From Flavobacterium daejeonense DSM 17708 (GTDB taxonomy: Bacteria; Bacteroidota; Bacteroidia; Flavobacteriales; Flavobacteriaceae): 46,403 bases of DNA. The notes under the pieces were generated by a model that was not told the DNA's origin, did not search any database, and saw only the letters and a list, made by a program, of their open reading frames with translations. Numbering within the stretch: position 1 is the stretch's first letter; the number at the start of each line of letters is the position of its first letter. The position numbers and the translations under genes are program-made. The stretch lies in assembly GCF_000425425.1 (NCBI RefSeq), contig NZ_KE384375.1, forward strand, positions 1 to 46,403, given 5' to 3'. This document shows positions 24,720 to 34,712 of this stretch, piece by piece.

Positions 24720-27371
24720 ATGATAGAAAAACTACTTTATTTTATTGAAAAATATTTTGTAACAGTATCGTTCTTTTTTTTAATTTTTTTATCCTCAAAT
24801 AGTTACTCGCAATGTGCAGGAGAAGATGCTTCACTCACCATTTGTGCTGATGATTTAATAAAAGATAGTAGTAAGACTATCAATCTTTTTGACTTATTAG
24901 GGGGAACTCCTTCTCTCGATGGAGAGTGGATTGACAATTCGAAACCACTTGAAGTTGCAATTTTTGATGGGATTTTAAATGCACAATTACTACGTAATAG
25001 TGATGTTTACACCTATACTTATGTTCAGGATCCTTCTGTTTGTTCCGATAATGAAGCTACTGTTACGGTTAAAATAGGTCCTTATACCGGCGTTCCCAGT
25101 CCAAATGTTTCTGTTTGTGATGATGTAACTTCTTTTAATTTGTTTTTAGCTTTCGACGGAACTCAATTAGCTCCTCTACAAAACGGTACATGGACAGGTA
25201 ATACTACTTCGGTTACTTTATCAGGGAATACAATTAATCCTAAGCTTTTGGGAGAAGGAAATTATTCTTATACTTATACAATTCCTGCTTTAGATAGTTG
25301 TCCGGAGCAATCAGCATCAATCTCTGTTTCTGTTTTTAGAAAACCTGTTCCAGGAGACCCTATGGATTTACTTCTTTGTAGCAACGTAAATTTGGCAGCT
25401 TATAATAATTTGAATTTAAATAATTTACTGGTTGGAGAAGATGCGGGTGGAAAATGGACAGAATTAACTGCTACAGGTCAAATCACAAGTTCTATTGATA
25501 ATAAGGTTGATGTTCAGGCAATTTATAATAACTTCGGAGCCGGAGTTTACAGTTTTAGATATACGGTAACATCAAACAATCCAATTTGTACCGATTCATA
25601 TACAGATGTAAAAATAATTATTGAAGACCCAATAGATTTTACAGGAAGTACCTTGATGGTAAACTCTGATATTTGTGAAGACCAAATCCCTGTAGCCACT
25701 TATTCAGCTACATTAACCAAAGGGCCACAGCCAGTGCCAAATGGGAATTATGATGTTGCTTACTCGATTAACAACGGAATTACAAATTATCCTTTTACTG
25801 TAAATGGAAATTTTACAAATGGAATTTTTAATTTTTCAATAGATAAAAGTTATTTACAAACAGTAGGAGATTACACTTTTACGATAACCAGTATCAAAAA
25901 TACTTCTTATTATGGTGCTTGTACTAATACCTTAGGCAGCATTACAGATGTTTTGAGTATTAATCCTTTGCCAAGAATTAACAATGCAACAGTCGTTATA
26001 GATCCGGTTTGTAAAGGAATGGATGCTCAGGTTCAATTATCAGGAAATACTAATTTGACAGACGGAAATTACCGAATAACTTATAATTTATCCGGCGATA
26101 ACACAGCGGCAAATCAACAATTGGATTTTACGGTTGCCAGTGGTGTGGCTAATTTTGCTATTCCGGCTAATTTAATTCCGAATGTAGGCGTAAATACAGT
26201 GTTTACCGTTACGAATATTGTAAACTTAACTACAGGTTGTAGCAATTCGGTAGCTTTGGCCAAATTAATTACAGTGAAGCCTTTACCAAATGTATCTGCG
26301 GCGGCTTTAAGTATCAATAATATTTGTTTAGGACAGACCGCTACGGTTCAACTTACAGGATTGGGAACGTTGGCTAATATCACGATTGATTATTCTTTAA
26401 GTGATTCAAATGTTGTAACTAATCAAAATGTTACGCTTAACGTTGCTTCAGGAAATACCAGTTTTATAATTCCGGCTTCAGCACTTGCTAATTCTGGAAA
26501 TACCACGTTTACTTTAAATTCTGTTCTTGATAATGGGAACGGATGTAGTGTGGTGGCTTTGAATAAAACCAAAGCGTTTGTGGTAAATACAGTTCCGGTT
26601 ACTCCGCCCGGAAGCAGTTTTGTTAGTTGTAAAAATGATTTGGCAAGCATTGCTAATTTGACGCCCAGCGGACCACAATACCAATGGTTTGATTCGGTTT
26701 CAAGTACTACTGTTTTAAATACTTCTACATTATTAGTTACGGGAACTTATTATGTAAAAGAAGTAAATGCAACCACCGGATGTGAATCCGGAAGAATAGC
26801 AGTAACGGTAACTATTAACGAATCAGATACTCCGGTTCTTGCTACAGACGGACAAAATTTCTGCGGATTAGACAATCCAACCATTCAGGATTTAAGTGAT
26901 AAAACTACTGCCGATGATACTTTGGTTTGGTTTGATGCTGCTGAAAATGGTAATCAGTTAAACGCAAGTTCGCTTTTAACGAACGGAAAAACCTATTATG
27001 GATTTAATTTTTCCAATTCGACCAATTGTTACTCAGATGCTTTAGAGGTAACAGTGGTGCTTTCTAATTGCGAAGAAACTCCGGATTTCTTTATTCCGGA
27101 CGGTTTTTCTCCTAATGGAGATACGGTGAATGATACTTTTAGAATTCCAACAATCGAATTTATTTACCCTGATTTTACTTTAGAAATATACAACCGCTAC
27201 GGCAATTTGCTTTTCAAAGGAAATAAAAGTAAGCCGGCCTGGGATGGTAGAAATTCTGATTACAAAGTTGGTATAGACGGTATAGCACCAAACGGAGTTT
27301 ATTTTTATGTGCTTCATTTGAACAAAGGAAATAAAAAACCAATTCAGGGAAGATTATACTTAAACCGCTAG
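24720..27371 (+). CDS. Secreted gliding-type protein with T9SS type B C-terminal sorting domain
   Basis: An 883-residue cell-surface protein. A signal anchor region (about 12-31, ending SYSQ) is followed by repeated immunoglobulin/PKD-like modules with paired cysteines (for example around residues 35, 100, 130 and 200), and by two C-terminal modules. The final 96 residues (about 788-883: FFIPDGFSPNGDTVNDTF, LEIYNRYGNLLFKG, GVYFYVLHLN, KPIQGRLYLNR) form the type B CTD (TIGR04131) that directs export by the type IX secretion system. It is followed by a PorP/SprF gene, the usual partner for type B substrates, so it is probably exported and attached with its help. Ligand unknown. Confidence 0.9.
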   Translation: MIEKLLYFIEKYFVTVSFFFLIFLSSNSYSQCAGEDASLTICADDLIKDSSKTINLFDLLGGTPSLDGEWIDNSKPLEVAIFDGILNAQLLRNSDVYTYTYVQDPSVCSDNEATVTVKIGPYTGVPSPNVSVCDDVTSFNLFLAFDGTQLAPLQNGTWTGNTTSVTLSGNTINPKLLGEGNYSYTYTIPALDSCPEQSASISVSVFRKPVPGDPMDLLLCSNVNLAAYNNLNLNNLLVGEDAGGKWTELTATGQITSSIDNKVDVQAIYNNFGAGVYSFRYTVTSNNPICTDSYTDVKIIIEDPIDFTGSTLMVNSDICEDQIPVATYSATLTKGPQPVPNGNYDVAYSINNGITNYPFTVNGNFTNGIFNFSIDKSYLQTVGDYTFTITSIKNTSYYGACTNTLGSITDVLSINPLPRINNATVVIDPVCKGMDAQVQLSGNTNLTDGNYRITYNLSGDNTAANQQLDFTVASGVANFAIPANLIPNVGVNTVFTVTNIVNLTTGCSNSVALAKLITVKPLPNVSAAALSINNICLGQTATVQLTGLGTLANITIDYSLSDSNVVTNQNVTLNVASGNTSFIIPASALANSGNTTFTLNSVLDNGNGCSVVALNKTKAFVVNTVPVTPPGSSFVSCKNDLASIANLTPSGPQYQWFDSVSSTTVLNTSTLLVTGTYYVKEVNATTGCESGRIAVTVTINESDTPVLATDGQNFCGLDNPTIQDLSDKTTADDTLVWFDAAENGNQLNASSLLTNGKTYYGFNFSNSTNCYSDALEVTVVLSNCEETPDFFIPDGFSPNGDTVNDTFRIPTIEFIYPDFTLEIYNRYGNLLFKGNKSKPAWDGRNSDYKVGIDGIAPNGVYFYVLHLNKGNKKPIQGRLYLNR

Positions 27372-27402
27372 AGGGATTCATTATTATTAAATAAGATTTC
27401 GA

Positions 27403-28338
27403 ATGAAAAAAATAATATTCAGTATCAGTTTTTTATTGTTTTTACTAAAAGTAACGGCCCAGCAAGATCCGGAATATACGCATTATATGTATAATATGAA
27501 TGTGGTCAATCCGGCTTATGCCACCGGAACGCAAGCCATGCTGGACTTAGGAATTTTGTATCGTTCGCAGTGGGCGGGAGCAGTTGGAGCTCCTAAAACG
27601 TTTAACTTTTTTGGGCACATACCATTGAATAAAAAAGTTGAAATGGGAGTTTCTATTATTTCTGATGACATTGGTGACGGAGCTAAAAAAGAAGATAATT
27701 TCTATGCTGATTTCGCCTATGTTTTGGATATGGGCAGTCGGGCTAAATTATCTTTGGGATTAAAAGCAGGATTCACCTCGTTTAAAACTAATTTTAACGG
27801 CTTTGTTTTTGAAAGTGGAGATGCTTCAACAGATGCCGCTTTTCAGGAAAATATAAATCATGTTTTTCCAAATATTGGTGCAGGAGCTTATTTCTTTACC
27901 GATAATTACTATTTAGGATTTTCGGCACCTAATTTACTTTCGTCCAAACACATCGAAGAACGTTCCGGAATTAATGCTTTTGGTTCCGAGAAAGTACATA
28001 TGTTTTTCACCGGAGGTTATGTGTTTAATTTGTCGGATTCTTTTAAGCTGAAACCAGCTTTTATGAGCCGAATTGTTCCCGGTTCGGCAGCTTCTTTGGA
28101 TGTTTCGGCTAATGTATTGTTTCATGAAAAATTTGAATTGGGAGCTTCTTACCGCATTGATGATTCGGTGAGTGCCTTGATGAATATCAAAGTTTCTCCA
28201 AGTATAAGTGTTGGTTACGCTTACGACTATACGACTTCAAATTTTGGACAATTCAATTCGGGAACACACGAAGTTTTTATGCTGTTTAATTTAGATTTAT
28301 TAGGTAAAGGTTTTGATAAATCACCAAGATTCTTTTAA
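27403..28338 (+). CDS. PorP/SprF-family type IX secretion outer-membrane protein
   Basis: A 311-residue outer-membrane barrel with signal peptide (MKKIIFSISFLLFLLKVTAQ). The N-terminal QQDPEYTHYMYNMNVVNPAYATGTQ is the family hallmark, followed by barrel strands ending in VFMLFNLDL. In Flavobacterium SprF is needed for secretion or surface attachment of the large adhesin SprB, and paralogs serve other type B CTD proteins. The gene begins 31 nt after the CTD protein gene, and the OmpA-family gene starts 1 nt after its stop: one operon. Confidence 0.93.
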   Translation: MKKIIFSISFLLFLLKVTAQQDPEYTHYMYNMNVVNPAYATGTQAMLDLGILYRSQWAGAVGAPKTFNFFGHIPLNKKVEMGVSIISDDIGDGAKKEDNFYADFAYVLDMGSRAKLSLGLKAGFTSFKTNFNGFVFESGDASTDAAFQENINHVFPNIGAGAYFFTDNYYLGFSAPNLLSSKHIEERSGINAFGSEKVHMFFTGGYVFNLSDSFKLKPAFMSRIVPGSAASLDVSANVLFHEKFELGASYRIDDSVSALMNIKVSPSISVGYAYDYTTSNFGQFNSGTHEVFMLFNLDLLGKGFDKSPRFF

Positions 28339-28339
28339 T

Positions 28340-30472
28340 ATGATAACGATGAAAAGAATATCTCTCATTTTAATTGTGTTGGCGTTTCAATTTGCAAAGG
28401 CACAAACTCAGGATTTACAAAGAGCCAAACGTTTATTTGACCGAACGTATTATAGCGAAGCGATTCCGTTGTATGAATCGATTATGGATAACAACCGCTC
28501 TTTTGAAGTTGTAAAAAATCTGTCGGACAGTTATTATTTTACCAATGATTATGCAAATGCACAAAGAAACTATCGCTTTTTAATCACCCGTTTTCCGGAA
28601 AATGTTGACGGAGATTATTATTTTAAATATGCACAAACTTTAAAAGCTTCGGGGAATTATGATGTAGCAAATAAAGTAATGCGCGAATATTTTTTGAAAA
28701 CCAATAATCAAAAAGCAATTGAAAAGTTGGAAAAAGACAATTTGGTTTTAGAAAATATCTCGGCTTTAGGCAATCGTTACGATATTAAAAATATGCCTGT
28801 TAATACACCAAATTCAGAGTTTGGAGCGGTTCCGTACAAACAAAAATTAGTTTTTTCGGCTGTAAAAATAAAGCCTTATGCTTTTGAAAAAATGTACAAA
28901 TGGAATAACGAAAGTTATTTGGATTTAATGGCGGTTTCGCTTAAAAACCCAAAACTGGATTCTATTAAAAAGTTTGCTGTCGAATTAGATTCTCCGTTAC
29001 ACGATGCGAATGCTGTTTTTACTAAAAACGGGAAAACAGTTTATTTTACCCGCAATAATTCTAACGACGGCGTGAGAGCTAAAAACGACCATAAAATTTC
29101 TACGCTTAAAATTTATAAAGCCGAATTGATTGATGGAAAATGGCGCAATATAACCGCTTTGCCGTTCAATAGCGATAATTATTCAGTAGAACATCCAGCT
29201 TTGGGTCCGGATGAAAAGACTCTATATTTCGCTTCTGATATGCCGGGTTCTTTAGGTTCTTTTGATATTTACAGTGTGACAATTTTAGGTTCGGATTATG
29301 GAACGCCTAAGAATTTAGGTCCAACAATTAACACTGATAAAAAAGAACAATTTCCGTTTGTTTCAAAAGAGAACAAATTATATTTTTCTTCCAATGGACA
29401 TGAAGGCTACGGAATGTTGGATGTTTTTGTTTCTGAAATTAAAAATGGCGAATTTTCAACACCTTTGAATGTTGGTTTGCCAATTAATTCCGGTTATGAC
29501 GATTTTTCTTTTGTAATCGATTCCGAAACCAAACACGGTTATTTTGCTTCGAACAGAAAAGGCGGAAAAGGCTCGGATGATATTTATGAAATCAACGAAA
29601 TTCAGCCTTTGGTAGTAGAAAACTGTATGCAGTACATTGCCGGTATTATAACGGATATTGATACCAAACTTCCTTTGAGCAGTGCAAAAGTAATTTTGCA
29701 GGATGCTAATAAAAAACAAATTGAAACAGCATTGACAACTACTGACGGACGTTTTTCTTTTTCGGTTGATTGCGAAAAAAGTTATACCGTTTCGGTTTCA
29801 AAAGAGCAATATACCGAAGCTTCAAAATTCCTGAAGTTGTATAAAGACAGAAAGAAAGTCAATGATGCTTCGATGGCTTTAAAATCGAAAGAAGCGATTA
29901 AGAGAGAAGAATTAGCTGCCATAGAACAAAAGAAAAAAGAAGCGGCTTTGCTTGTTGCCAAACAAAAGAAAGAAGCCCAAATCCTTGCTGAAAAAGCTAA
30001 AGTTGAAAAAGAATTGGCTGCTAAAAAAGCCATTGCGGAAGCCGAAGCCAAGAAGAAGGAAAAGATGGAAACGATTGTGGCAGCTGAGAAAGATATTGTG
30101 AAAGACAAAGACCGATTGCTTATTAAAACCGATCCAATTTATTTTGATTATGACTTATGGTACATTCGTAAAGAATCGAAACCTATTTTGAATAAGGTAA
30201 TTGATTTGATGAAAAAATATCCGGATATGGTGGTTGAGGTTGGTTCACACACCGATAATCGCGGAAATTTAAAATATAATCTGGAGCTTTCAACGAAAAG
30301 AGCCAATTCTACCCGCGATTATTTTATTAGTCAGGGAATTTCTGCCAAACGAATTTTTGCCAAAGGCTATGGCGAAACGGTACAAATCGTAAAATGTGAA
30401 CCTAGCGAATCCTGCTCGGAAGAACAACATGAGTTAAACCGAAGAAGTGAATTTGTGATAAAGAATTTGTAA
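28340..30472 (+). CDS. OmpA-family protein with propeller repeats (T9SS/gliding cluster)
   Basis: From ATG 28340 the protein has 710 residues (a second ATG at 28349 gives a cleaner signal peptide, MKRISLILIVLAFQFAKAQ). TPR-like helices (about 25-130) are followed by PD40/WD40-type propeller repeats (about 210-430, e.g. TLYFASDMPGSLGSFDIYSV, KLYFSSNGHEGYGMLDVFV), a carboxypeptidase-like beta domain (about 445-515), a Lys/Ala/Glu-rich coiled coil (about 530-585) and a C-terminal OmpA peptidoglycan-binding domain with EVGSHTDNRGNLKYNLELST and the RA..TRDY and RRSEFVI segments. This architecture is common in the third gene of T9SS type B substrate operons; it probably links the outer-membrane complex to the cell wall. 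Confidence 0.9.
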   Translation: MITMKRISLILIVLAFQFAKAQTQDLQRAKRLFDRTYYSEAIPLYESIMDNNRSFEVVKNLSDSYYFTNDYANAQRNYRFLITRFPENVDGDYYFKYAQTLKASGNYDVANKVMREYFLKTNNQKAIEKLEKDNLVLENISALGNRYDIKNMPVNTPNSEFGAVPYKQKLVFSAVKIKPYAFEKMYKWNNESYLDLMAVSLKNPKLDSIKKFAVELDSPLHDANAVFTKNGKTVYFTRNNSNDGVRAKNDHKISTLKIYKAELIDGKWRNITALPFNSDNYSVEHPALGPDEKTLYFASDMPGSLGSFDIYSVTILGSDYGTPKNLGPTINTDKKEQFPFVSKENKLYFSSNGHEGYGMLDVFVSEIKNGEFSTPLNVGLPINSGYDDFSFVIDSETKHGYFASNRKGGKGSDDIYEINEIQPLVVENCMQYIAGIITDIDTKLPLSSAKVILQDANKKQIETALTTTDGRFSFSVDCEKSYTVSVSKEQYTEASKFLKLYKDRKKVNDASMALKSKEAIKREELAAIEQKKKEAALLVAKQKKEAQILAEKAKVEKELAAKKAIAEAEAKKKEKMETIVAAEKDIVKDKDRLLIKTDPIYFDYDLWYIRKESKPILNKVIDLMKKYPDMVVEVGSHTDNRGNLKYNLELSTKRANSTRDYFISQGISAKRIFAKGYGETVQIVKCEPSESCSEEQHELNRRSEFVIKNL

Positions 30473-30520
30473 GCTTTACAAAGTTTTTGTTTTCCAAAAA
30501 TAAATACGGGAAAGATAATA

Positions 30521-30554
30521 AAAGTGAGATGTTTTTAATGTCTCACTTTTTTTG
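30521..30554 (+). terminator. Terminator of the T9SS-type operon
   Basis: AAAGTGAGA and TCTCACTTT form a perfect 9-bp stem with an 11-nt loop followed by a T-run. Confidence 0.85.
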
Positions 30555-30621
30555 TTTTTTTTAAAACCAAAGAATAACGATTGTCGTAAATGCTTTTATA
30601 TAACTTAAAAAAAGTATCATT

Positions 30622-31176
30622 ATGAAAGCTAGAAAAATTTTATCAGTAGCATTTTTTGCATTAGTATTCGGAGTAAACTCTTTTGCTCAAAAAACGGTAA
30701 TGGTAGGCGATGCTCCAATGTATCCTACTAAAAACATTATTGAAAATGCGGTTAATTCTAAAGATCACACCACTTTAGTAGCTACTGTAAAAGCTGCCGG
30801 CTTAGTGGAAACGTTACAAGGAAAAGGACCGTTCACCGTTTTTGCCCCAACTAATGCTGCTTTTGACAAATTACCAAAAGGAACTGAGGAGACATTGTTA
30901 AAACCTGAAAATCTAAAAATGTTGCAAACTATCCTTACGTATCATGTGGTGGCAGGAAAAATGAATGCCTCTGATATCGCTAAAGCAATTAAGGCAGGAA
31001 AAGGTAAAGCGACATTAAAAACAGTTAGTGGCGGTACTTTAACTGCCTGGATGAAAGGAAAAAAAATATACATCACAGATGAAAAAGGAGGAATGTCTGA
31101 AGTTACGATTGCTGATGTTAATCAATCGAATGGTGTAATTCACGTAGTGGATACGGTTTTATTGCCAAAATCATAG
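30622..31176 (+). CDS. Secreted fasciclin (FAS1)-domain protein
   Basis: A 184-residue exported protein. The signal peptide (MKARKILSVAFFALVFGVNSFAQ) precedes a single FAS1 domain (about 48-182) with the H1 motif GPFTVFAPTNAAFDKLP, the TILTYHVVAGK segment and the C-terminal NGVIHVVDTVLLP motif. FAS1 domains mediate adhesion or protein contacts; role in this organism unknown. It stands alone, with its own terminator. Confidence 0.92.
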   Translation: MKARKILSVAFFALVFGVNSFAQKTVMVGDAPMYPTKNIIENAVNSKDHTTLVATVKAAGLVETLQGKGPFTVFAPTNAAFDKLPKGTEETLLKPENLKMLQTILTYHVVAGKMNASDIAKAIKAGKGKATLKTVSGGTLTAWMKGKKIYITDEKGGMSEVTIADVNQSNGVIHVVDTVLLPKS

Positions 31177-31208
31177 TTGTTTGTTGGTTTTGTAATTTGT
31201 TACAAATG

Positions 31209-31250
31209 AAAAACCCATCCTGTTTTTTCTAGAACGGGATGGGTTTTGTT
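31209..31250. terminator. Bidirectional terminator between the FAS1 gene and pheT
   Basis: AAAACCCATCC pairs with GGATGGGTTTT across an inner weak stem, with T residues after it on the + strand and an A-rich flank giving a U-run on the minus strand. The pheT stop is at 31272. Confidence 0.8.
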
Positions 31251-31271
31251 TTACGTATTTTTTTTGAAATA

Positions 31272-33692
31272 TTATCTCAAAGTAGCTCCAAGTTCGGTTT
31301 CAAAATTCTTTTGCAGTTTGCTCATAATTTTGTCAATTTGAGCATCGGTAAGCGTTTTAGAATCGTCTTGTAAAATAAAACTCAAAGCATAAGATTTTTT
31401 ACCTTCCGGAAGATTTTTTCCTTCGTAAACATCAAAAAGATTGATGTTTTTCAATAAGCTTTTCTCTGTTTGTCTGGCGATGCTATAAATACTGTCGTAA
31501 CTCACATTTTGATCAAGCAATAAGGCTAAATCTCTTCTAACTTCCGGGTATTTATTAATTTCGGTGAATTTAATTTTGTTAGGAATTGATTTTATTACAT
31601 TTTCCCAGTTGAAATCGGCAAAGAAAACTTCCTGTTTGATTCCGAAATGTTTTAGAATTGATTTTTTTACCACACCAAATTCTACCAAAACATTGTGCCC
31701 TGTTCCGATGGTAATCCCTTCAGAAAACACATCTGATTTTGCAGGTGAATTTAGTGTTTTTTGAATTCCTAATCTGGATAAAATTCCTTCAATATAACCT
31801 TTGAATAAAAAGAAATCGGAAGGTTTTTGAGGATTAGTCCAGTTTTCCTGATTTTTGTTCCCCGTTAAAAACAAACTTAAATGTTTGTGTTCTTCGTATC
31901 CTGAAAGGAATTTATGGTAGGTTTTACCAAATTCAAATAATTTTAAATCGGCATTTTTACGATTGATATTGTAAGCAATGGCTTCTAATCCTGAAAACAA
32001 TAAAGATTGACGCATAGTTGCCAAATCGTTACTCAATGGATTCAACATCGTTACATTGTGTTCTTCTTTTAGCATTTCTGAAAGCTGAACATAAGAAGAT
32101 GTTGTTAAGGAATTGGCCATCATTTCGTGGAATCCTTGTGAATTCAATTGGTTTCCAACGATGTTTTGCAACTTGTAATCTTCGTTTCTTGGGGCGTTAA
32201 ATACAGTCGCGTTTAACTTATTCGAAAAATCAATTTTGTTATATCCATAGACTCTAAGGATTTCTTCAATAACATCAATTTCTCTTTGTACATCCACACG
32301 ATAAGCCGGAATAGTCAAACCTAATCCTGCTTCTGAAACACTGTTTACTTTGATGTCTAAAGAAACTAAAATTTGTTTGATAGTATCTTTTGGGATTTTT
32401 TGTCCAATGATTTTAGTTACCTTATCAAAATTCAAAAACACTGAGAAATCTTCGATTTTCTTGGTGTTGATGTCAACAATTTCCGAAGTGATATTTCCGC
32501 CGGCTACTTCCTGAATTAATAAAGCGGCACGTTTTAAAGCATAAGCTGTAATGGATGGGTCAATTCCTCTTTCAAATCTAAAAGAAGCATCGGTACTGAT
32601 TTGATGTCTTTTAGCTGTTTTTCTAACGCTAACCGGATTAAAATAAGCGCTTTCTAAGAAAATAGCAGTAGTGTGATTGCTTACTCCGGAATGTTGTCCG
32701 CCTAAAACTCCGGCAATACACAAAGATCCTTTTTCATCACAAATCATTAAGTCTTCTTCGTGTAAAGTTCTTTCTACTTCGTCCAGAGTAGTAAATTTAG
32801 TTCCGGCTTCCACTGTTTTTACATGGATTTTACCGTTGATTTTAGCAGCATCAAAAGCATGTAATGGTTGTCCTAAATCATGTAAAACATAATTCGTTAC
32901 ATCCACAATATTGTTTTTAGGATTGATTCCAATAGCTTTCAAACGGTCTTGTAACCAGGCCGGAGATGGTTTTACAGTAACTCCCGAAATAGTAACTCCG
33001 CAATAACGTGGAGCCAAAAGTGGTGCTTCGACATTGACATCAATTTTTAAAGTGCGCATATCCACTCTGAAATTACTCACAGATGGCGTAATCAATTCAA
33101 CGCTAACTCCGTTTTGAAGTAAACCAGCTCTTAAATCACGGGCAGTCCCCAAGTGACTCATTGCATCGGCACGGTTTGGCGTTAAGCCAATTTCGAAAAC
33201 TTCGTCATTTTCTATTTTGAAAACTTTAGCAGCTGGAGTTCCAGGAGCTAAATCGTTATCCAGGACCATAATTCCGTCATGACTTTCTCCAAGACCTAAT
33301 TCGTCTTCGGCGCAAATCATTCCGTGACTTTCCTGTCCGCGGATTTTTCCTTTTTTTATGGTAAATGAATTTCCTTCTTTATCGTATAAAACGGTTCCAA
33401 TAGTCGCTACAGGTACTTTTTGTCCTGCGGCAACATTGCTTGCACCACAAACAACTTGTATTGGTGCTCCATTTCCTAAATCAACGGTAGTTACTTTTAA
33501 TTTGTCGGCATCGGGATGTTTTTCACATGTAAGTACATGGCCAACTACAATACCTTCTAATCCTCCTTTCACAGATTGATATTTTTCAACAACCTCTACT
33601 TCAAGTCCTAAATCAGTCAGTAAAGCTGCTGTTTGTTCTGAATTCCAATCGGTTTTAATGAATTGTTTTAACCAGTTGTAAGATATTTTCAT
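31272..33692 (-). CDS. pheT: Phenylalanine--tRNA ligase beta subunit
   Basis: The beta subunit of the alpha2-beta2 synthetase that charges tRNA-Phe; 806 residues, standard. Domains in order: EMAP-like tRNA-binding domain (about 40-155, HPDADKLKVTTVDLG), B3/4 editing domain (about 210-395), B5 DNA-binding-like domain (about 405-480), the catalytic-core-like fold (about 490-690) and the FDX-ACB anticodon-binding domain (about 712-806, INKYPEVRRDLALLLD). pheS is not adjacent, so the subunits are encoded apart. A perfect promoter lies upstream. Confidence 0.97.
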   Translation of the reverse strand: MKISYNWLKQFIKTDWNSEQTAALLTDLGLEVEVVEKYQSVKGGLEGIVVGHVLTCEKHPDADKLKVTTVDLGNGAPIQVVCGASNVAAGQKVPVATIGTVLYDKEGNSFTIKKGKIRGQESHGMICAEDELGLGESHDGIMVLDNDLAPGTPAAKVFKIENDEVFEIGLTPNRADAMSHLGTARDLRAGLLQNGVSVELITPSVSNFRVDMRTLKIDVNVEAPLLAPRYCGVTISGVTVKPSPAWLQDRLKAIGINPKNNIVDVTNYVLHDLGQPLHAFDAAKINGKIHVKTVEAGTKFTTLDEVERTLHEEDLMICDEKGSLCIAGVLGGQHSGVSNHTTAIFLESAYFNPVSVRKTAKRHQISTDASFRFERGIDPSITAYALKRAALLIQEVAGGNITSEIVDINTKKIEDFSVFLNFDKVTKIIGQKIPKDTIKQILVSLDIKVNSVSEAGLGLTIPAYRVDVQREIDVIEEILRVYGYNKIDFSNKLNATVFNAPRNEDYKLQNIVGNQLNSQGFHEMMANSLTTSSYVQLSEMLKEEHNVTMLNPLSNDLATMRQSLLFSGLEAIAYNINRKNADLKLFEFGKTYHKFLSGYEEHKHLSLFLTGNKNQENWTNPQKPSDFFLFKGYIEGILSRLGIQKTLNSPAKSDVFSEGITIGTGHNVLVEFGVVKKSILKHFGIKQEVFFADFNWENVIKSIPNKIKFTEINKYPEVRRDLALLLDQNVSYDSIYSIARQTEKSLLKNINLFDVYEGKNLPEGKKSYALSFILQDDSKTLTDAQIDKIMSKLQKNFETELGATLR

Positions 33693-33713
33693 TTGAATAT
33701 TTTAATAAGGTTG

Positions 33714-33744
33714 CAAATATAAGGATTGTCAACCGAGCTTCAAA
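33714..33744 (-). promoter_or_regulatory. Promoter of pheT
   Basis: On the minus strand TTTG (33741-33744), a 19-nt spacer and TATATTTG (33714-33721) match the consensus exactly; the -7 box ends 21 nt before the ATG. Confidence 0.88.
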
Positions 33745-33819
33745 GGGATTAAACTTTGTTTTCTGTTTATTATTAATAATATTTTTTGCTGAAGTATAAT
33801 TAATGTTTCGAAACAAAAG

Positions 33820-34680
33820 TCAGATGATTTCTTCAATGTGTTTTTTGATGTTTTCGGCAATTTTTGAAGTTGGTAAATCGTTGTCGTCATGTCCAAAAGG
33901 TTCTTCAATTTCTTCAGCAATTAATTCTAAACTTGCCAAGACATAGAAAATAAAAATAACCACAGGAATTACAAAATAACCGAGGTTAAAAACATAACCA
34001 AAAGGAAGTGTCATGACATAGAAGAAGATGAATTTTTTCAAAAAAGCACTATAAGAATAGGGGATAGGAGTATTTTTAATACGTTCGCAGGCGCCACAAA
34101 TATCGGTTAAAGACTGGATTTCACTATTTAAAATAATCAGTTGGTCTCCTGTGATTTTTTGACTTTTGTACAGCTCATTTACCTTCAGAAATAACATTTT
34201 AGCTACCTGATTCGGGCGATGTGAATGGTGGTCGTACAATATAATATCTTCAGCGAGTTGTTTGGCTGTTTCTTCGTCTTTGAGATGTTTATTCAGGATA
34301 GAAGCGTAAACGGGAATAATTTTTCTAAAAAATGCCCGGTCTTTTTCGTCTTCAATGATAGCGTTTAGTTTAATGGCCAGATTTCGGCTGTTGTTTACCA
34401 ATGCACCCCACATTTTTCGACCTTCCCACCAGCGATCATAAGCGGTGTTGGTTCTGAAAACAAGCAAAAGCGAAATCACAAATCCCAGCATTCCATGCAT
34501 CATCGAAATGTTTTTTACATGGCTCTCATCCGGCAAATCCCAATATTCCAGTTCTAAATAAGCAACTGCTGTGGAGTAAATTCCAATTAAGATGATTAAA
34601 GGAAATAATTGTCGGAAAGTGTCGGCTTTGTGAAAACGAAAAATAAAAGTAAGCCAGTCTTTTGGGTTGTATGAAATCAT
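33820..34680 (-). CDS. Bestrophin-family anion channel (UPF0187)
   Basis: A 286-residue inner-membrane protein. It has two N-terminal hydrophobic helices (about 26-45 and 65-82), the family signature FRTNTAYDRWWEGRKMWGAL (near 81-100), a long charged helical region and two further hydrophobic helices (about 215-258). Bacterial bestrophins form pentameric ion channels; selectivity varies between members. It overlaps no other gene, starts 32 nt after the stop of the beta-helix lipoprotein gene, and is probably co-transcribed with it. Confidence 0.93.
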   Translation of the reverse strand: MISYNPKDWLTFIFRFHKADTFRQLFPLIILIGIYSTAVAYLELEYWDLPDESHVKNISMMHGMLGFVISLLLVFRTNTAYDRWWEGRKMWGALVNNSRNLAIKLNAIIEDEKDRAFFRKIIPVYASILNKHLKDEETAKQLAEDIILYDHHSHRPNQVAKMLFLKVNELYKSQKITGDQLIILNSEIQSLTDICGACERIKNTPIPYSYSAFLKKFIFFYVMTLPFGYVFNLGYFVIPVVIFIFYVLASLELIAEEIEEPFGHDDNDLPTSKIAENIKKHIEEII

Positions 34681-34712
34681 CAGGGTTGTTTTTTTAGTCG
34701 AAAACTGTTTTT

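Noticed and set aside
26114..26650. Minus-strand frames inside the CTD protein gene
   Set aside because: They are low-complexity complements of repeated beta-strand codons, without start context.
24720..27371. DNA-level tandem repeats in the CTD protein gene
   Set aside because: The modules are similar in protein pattern but too diverged in DNA to call as nucleotide repeats.
28313..28339. TTG start of the OmpA-family protein inside the SprF-family gene
   Set aside because: It places extra polar residues before the signal peptide; ATG 28340 or 28349 fits better.
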